NCBI GenBank assembly: GCA_017458805.1
Contig: JAFTAC010000295.1
Location: 1-6,634, forward strand
Length of the DNA: 6,634 nt
Reading direction: 5' to 3'
Source: Victivallales bacterium
Lineage (GTDB): Bacteria > Verrucomicrobiota > Lentisphaeria > Oligosphaerales > Oligosphaeraceae
Positions 5,068 through 6,634 of this stretch are shown piece after piece (position 1 is the first letter of the stretch; the number at the start of each line of letters is the position of its first letter). The position numbers and the translations under genes were made by a program. The notes under the pieces are model-generated. The model worked only from the letters and a program-made list of their open reading frames with translations, searched no databases and was not told the origin of the DNA.

Positions 5068-6634
5068 CTAGCCGATGGGGGTGCCTTCGGGGATTTCGCC
5101 ATCGACGGTGAGGAGGCGCAGTTCCTTCTTGCGCTTGGCGGCGAGAAGCATTCCGAAGGATTCGACGCCGCAGAGTGTGGCGGGCTGCAGGTTCTTGACG
5201 ATGACGATGGTCTTGCCAGGCAGTTCTTCGGGCTTGTAGAACTTGGCGATGCCTGCGACAATCTGGCGTTCGCCGCCGCAGTTGACCTTCAGCTTGAGGA
5301 GCTTGTCAGTGTTCGGGATGGCCTCCGCCTCCATAATCTTCGCGGTGACAAGCTGCAGTTTCGCAAAGTCGGCGACGTCGATGAGTGCGACGTTTTCGGG
5401 GGCCTTCTCGGCGGGGGCTGGCTTGGCGGTCTGCTTGGCGGTGTCGGCCTTCTTCTCGATTTTCGCCCAACTGTCCTTCAGACCGACGGTGCGGTTGAAG
5501 ACGGGGGCGCCTGGCTTGTGGTCGTAGCGGTCCGTGCAGAAGTAGCCCAGACGCTCGAACTGCACGCGCGTTTCAGGCGGCAGGGTCGCCAGTGCGGGCT
5601 CCAGACGGCAGTCGCTGATGATTTCGCAGGAGGCGGGGTTGATGGACGCGATGAAGTCGTGCCCTTCCTCCACATCCTCTGGGAACTCCTTGGTGAAAAG
5701 GCGGTCGTAGAGGCGCACTTCGGCGCTGATGCTGTCAGCGGCGTTGACCCAGTGGATGGTGCCCTTGATTTTGCGTCCGTCGGTGGGGTTGCCGCCCTTG
5801 GTTTCTGGGTCATACGTGCAGTGGACTTCCTTGATGGAGCCGTCGGCGTTCTTGATGACGTCGGTGCATTTGATGATGTATGCCCAGCGGAGGCGCACCT
5901 CCTGGCCAGGGGCGAGGCGGTAGTATTTCGGGGGCGGCGTCTCCATGAAGTCGTCCTGCTCGATGAAGATTTCGCGTCCGAAGGTGACCTTGCGGGTGCC
6001 CGCCTCGGGGTTTTCGGGGTTGTTGACGGCGTCAAGCGTCTCCGACTGTCCTTCTGGGTAGTTGGTGATGACCAGCTTCAAGGGGCGGAGGACCGCCATG
6101 TAGCGGGAAGCGGTCTTGTTGAGTTCATCGCGGATGCAGCTCTCGAAGACGGCCATGTCCGTGAGGCCGTTGAACTTGGTGATGCCCACCTGCTTGATGA
6201 AGGCGAGGATGGAGGCGGGGGTGTACCCACGGCGGCGCAGGCCGCAGAGGGTCGGCATGCGTGGGTCGTCCCAGCCGTTCACATAGTGTTCTTCAACCAG
6301 ACGGCGCAGGCGGCGCTTGCTCATCACCGTGTAGTTCAGGTTCAGGCGCGAGAACTCAATCTGCTGCGGTTTGTGGACGGGCAGCGGCACCAGGAACCAG
6401 TTGTAGAGCGGGCGGTGGATCTCGAACTCCAGCGAGCAGAGGGAGTGGGTGATGCCCTCAATGGAATCCTCCAGGCCATGCGCCCAGTCGTACATCGGGT
6501 AGATGCACCACTTGTCGCCAGCACGGTGGTGGGACTTGTGGAGGATGCGGTACATGACGGGGTCGCGCAGGTTGATGTTCGGGGAGGCCATGTCGATTTT
6601 TGCGCGCAGCACCTTCTCGCCGTCGGCGAACTCG
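5068..6634 (-). CDS. glnS: Glutaminyl-tRNA synthetase with C-terminal EMAP/Trbp111 tRNA-binding domain, 5' end missing
   Basis: The enzyme joins glutamine to tRNA(Gln) using ATP in the cytoplasm. 521 residues are visible; the frame runs off the right edge, so roughly the first 150-170 residues, including the HIGH motif, are absent. Numbering from the first full codon: LRAKIDMASPN (9-19) and WCIYPMYDWAHG (42-53) are near-identical to E. coli GlnRS, and Y48 aligns by eye with its glutamine-recognising Tyr211. VMSKR (103-107) is the KMSKS-type loop. GWDDPRMPT and GLRRRGYTPAS follow, then the two anticodon-binding beta-barrels ending at PVFNRTVGLKDSWAKIE, where E. coli GlnRS essentially stops. 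After a Lys/Ala/Pro-rich linker (about 20 residues) the last 108 residues (414-521) form a tRNA-binding OB-fold of the MetG C-terminal/Trbp111 type: PNTDKLLKLKV, IVAGIAKFY, GVESFGMLLAA. Such a domain normally raises general tRNA affinity. It resembles the tail of MetRS, but the body is clearly GlnRS, not GluRS or MetRS. Confidence 0.96.
   Translation of the reverse strand, partial: EFADGEKVLRAKIDMASPNINLRDPVMYRILHKSHHRAGDKWCIYPMYDWAHGLEDSIEGITHSLCSLEFEIHRPLYNWFLVPLPVHKPQQIEFSRLNLNYTVMSKRRLRRLVEEHYVNGWDDPRMPTLCGLRRRGYTPASILAFIKQVGITKFNGLTDMAVFESCIRDELNKTASRYMAVLRPLKLVITNYPEGQSETLDAVNNPENPEAGTRKVTFGREIFIEQDDFMETPPPKYYRLAPGQEVRLRWAYIIKCTDVIKNADGSIKEVHCTYDPETKGGNPTDGRKIKGTIHWVNAADSISAEVRLYDRLFTKEFPEDVEEGHDFIASINPASCEIISDCRLEPALATLPPETRVQFERLGYFCTDRYDHKPGAPVFNRTVGLKDSWAKIEKKADTAKQTAKPAPAEKAPENVALIDVADFAKLQLVTAKIMEAEAIPNTDKLLKLKVNCGGERQIVAGIAKFYKPEELPGKTIVIVKNLQPATLCGVESFGMLLAAKRKKELRLLTVDGEIPEGTPIG

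Noticed and set aside
6342..6612. A start codon for the synthetase inside the window (GTG at 6612)
   Set aside because: The frame continues upstream of it to the window edge with EFADGEK, which matches GlnRS sequence before LRAKIDMAS, so the gene is cut by the window rather than starting there.

Overview
The window holds three genes, all on the minus strand, separated by short intergenic stretches filled with repeats. In transcription order they are: the 3' part of a glutaminyl-tRNA synthetase gene (5068 to beyond the right edge), a complete GH95-type glycoside hydrolase gene without a signal peptide (2899-4896), and a complete gene for a secreted 878-residue protein that looks like an uncharacterised glycosidase (132-2768). 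Base composition is GC-rich inside the genes. Stop codons are TAA, TAA and TAG, and both complete genes have a clear AGGA-type ribosome binding site.

The organism cannot be named from the sequence alone. The mix of polysaccharide-degrading genes with no SusC/SusD pair, a GlnRS, and intergenic DNA rich in 7- and 9-bp tandem repeats and GC-rich palindromes suggests the Planctomycetes-Verrucomicrobia-Lentisphaerae group, perhaps Lentisphaerota/Victivallales. This is an inference from general familiarity, not a search.

Layout from left to right: 1-131 is non-coding, with a small hairpin, a three-unit 9-bp repeat and a four-unit 7-bp repeat. 132-2768 is the putative secreted glycosidase. 2769-2898 is almost entirely an 11-copy array of a 9-bp unit ending 13 nt before the start codon. 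2899-4896 is the GH95-like enzyme. 4897-5067 is a 171-bp spacer made of two diverged copies of a palindrome-rich unit, one of which sits like a terminator behind the synthetase gene. 5068-6634 is the synthetase, whose C-terminus carries an added EMAP II/Trbp111-type tRNA-binding domain.

The two carbohydrate genes may work together: one enzyme is exported and probably acts on polysaccharide outside the cytoplasm, while the other has GH95 active-site motifs but no export signal, so it may cut imported fucosylated (or related) oligosaccharides inside. The substrate is not shown by the sequence. The synthetase is a housekeeping neighbour with no evident link. I do not see a complete new defence or mobile system; the most unusual items are the GlnRS domain fusion, the 9-bp array touching a gene start, and the modular palindromic repeats.
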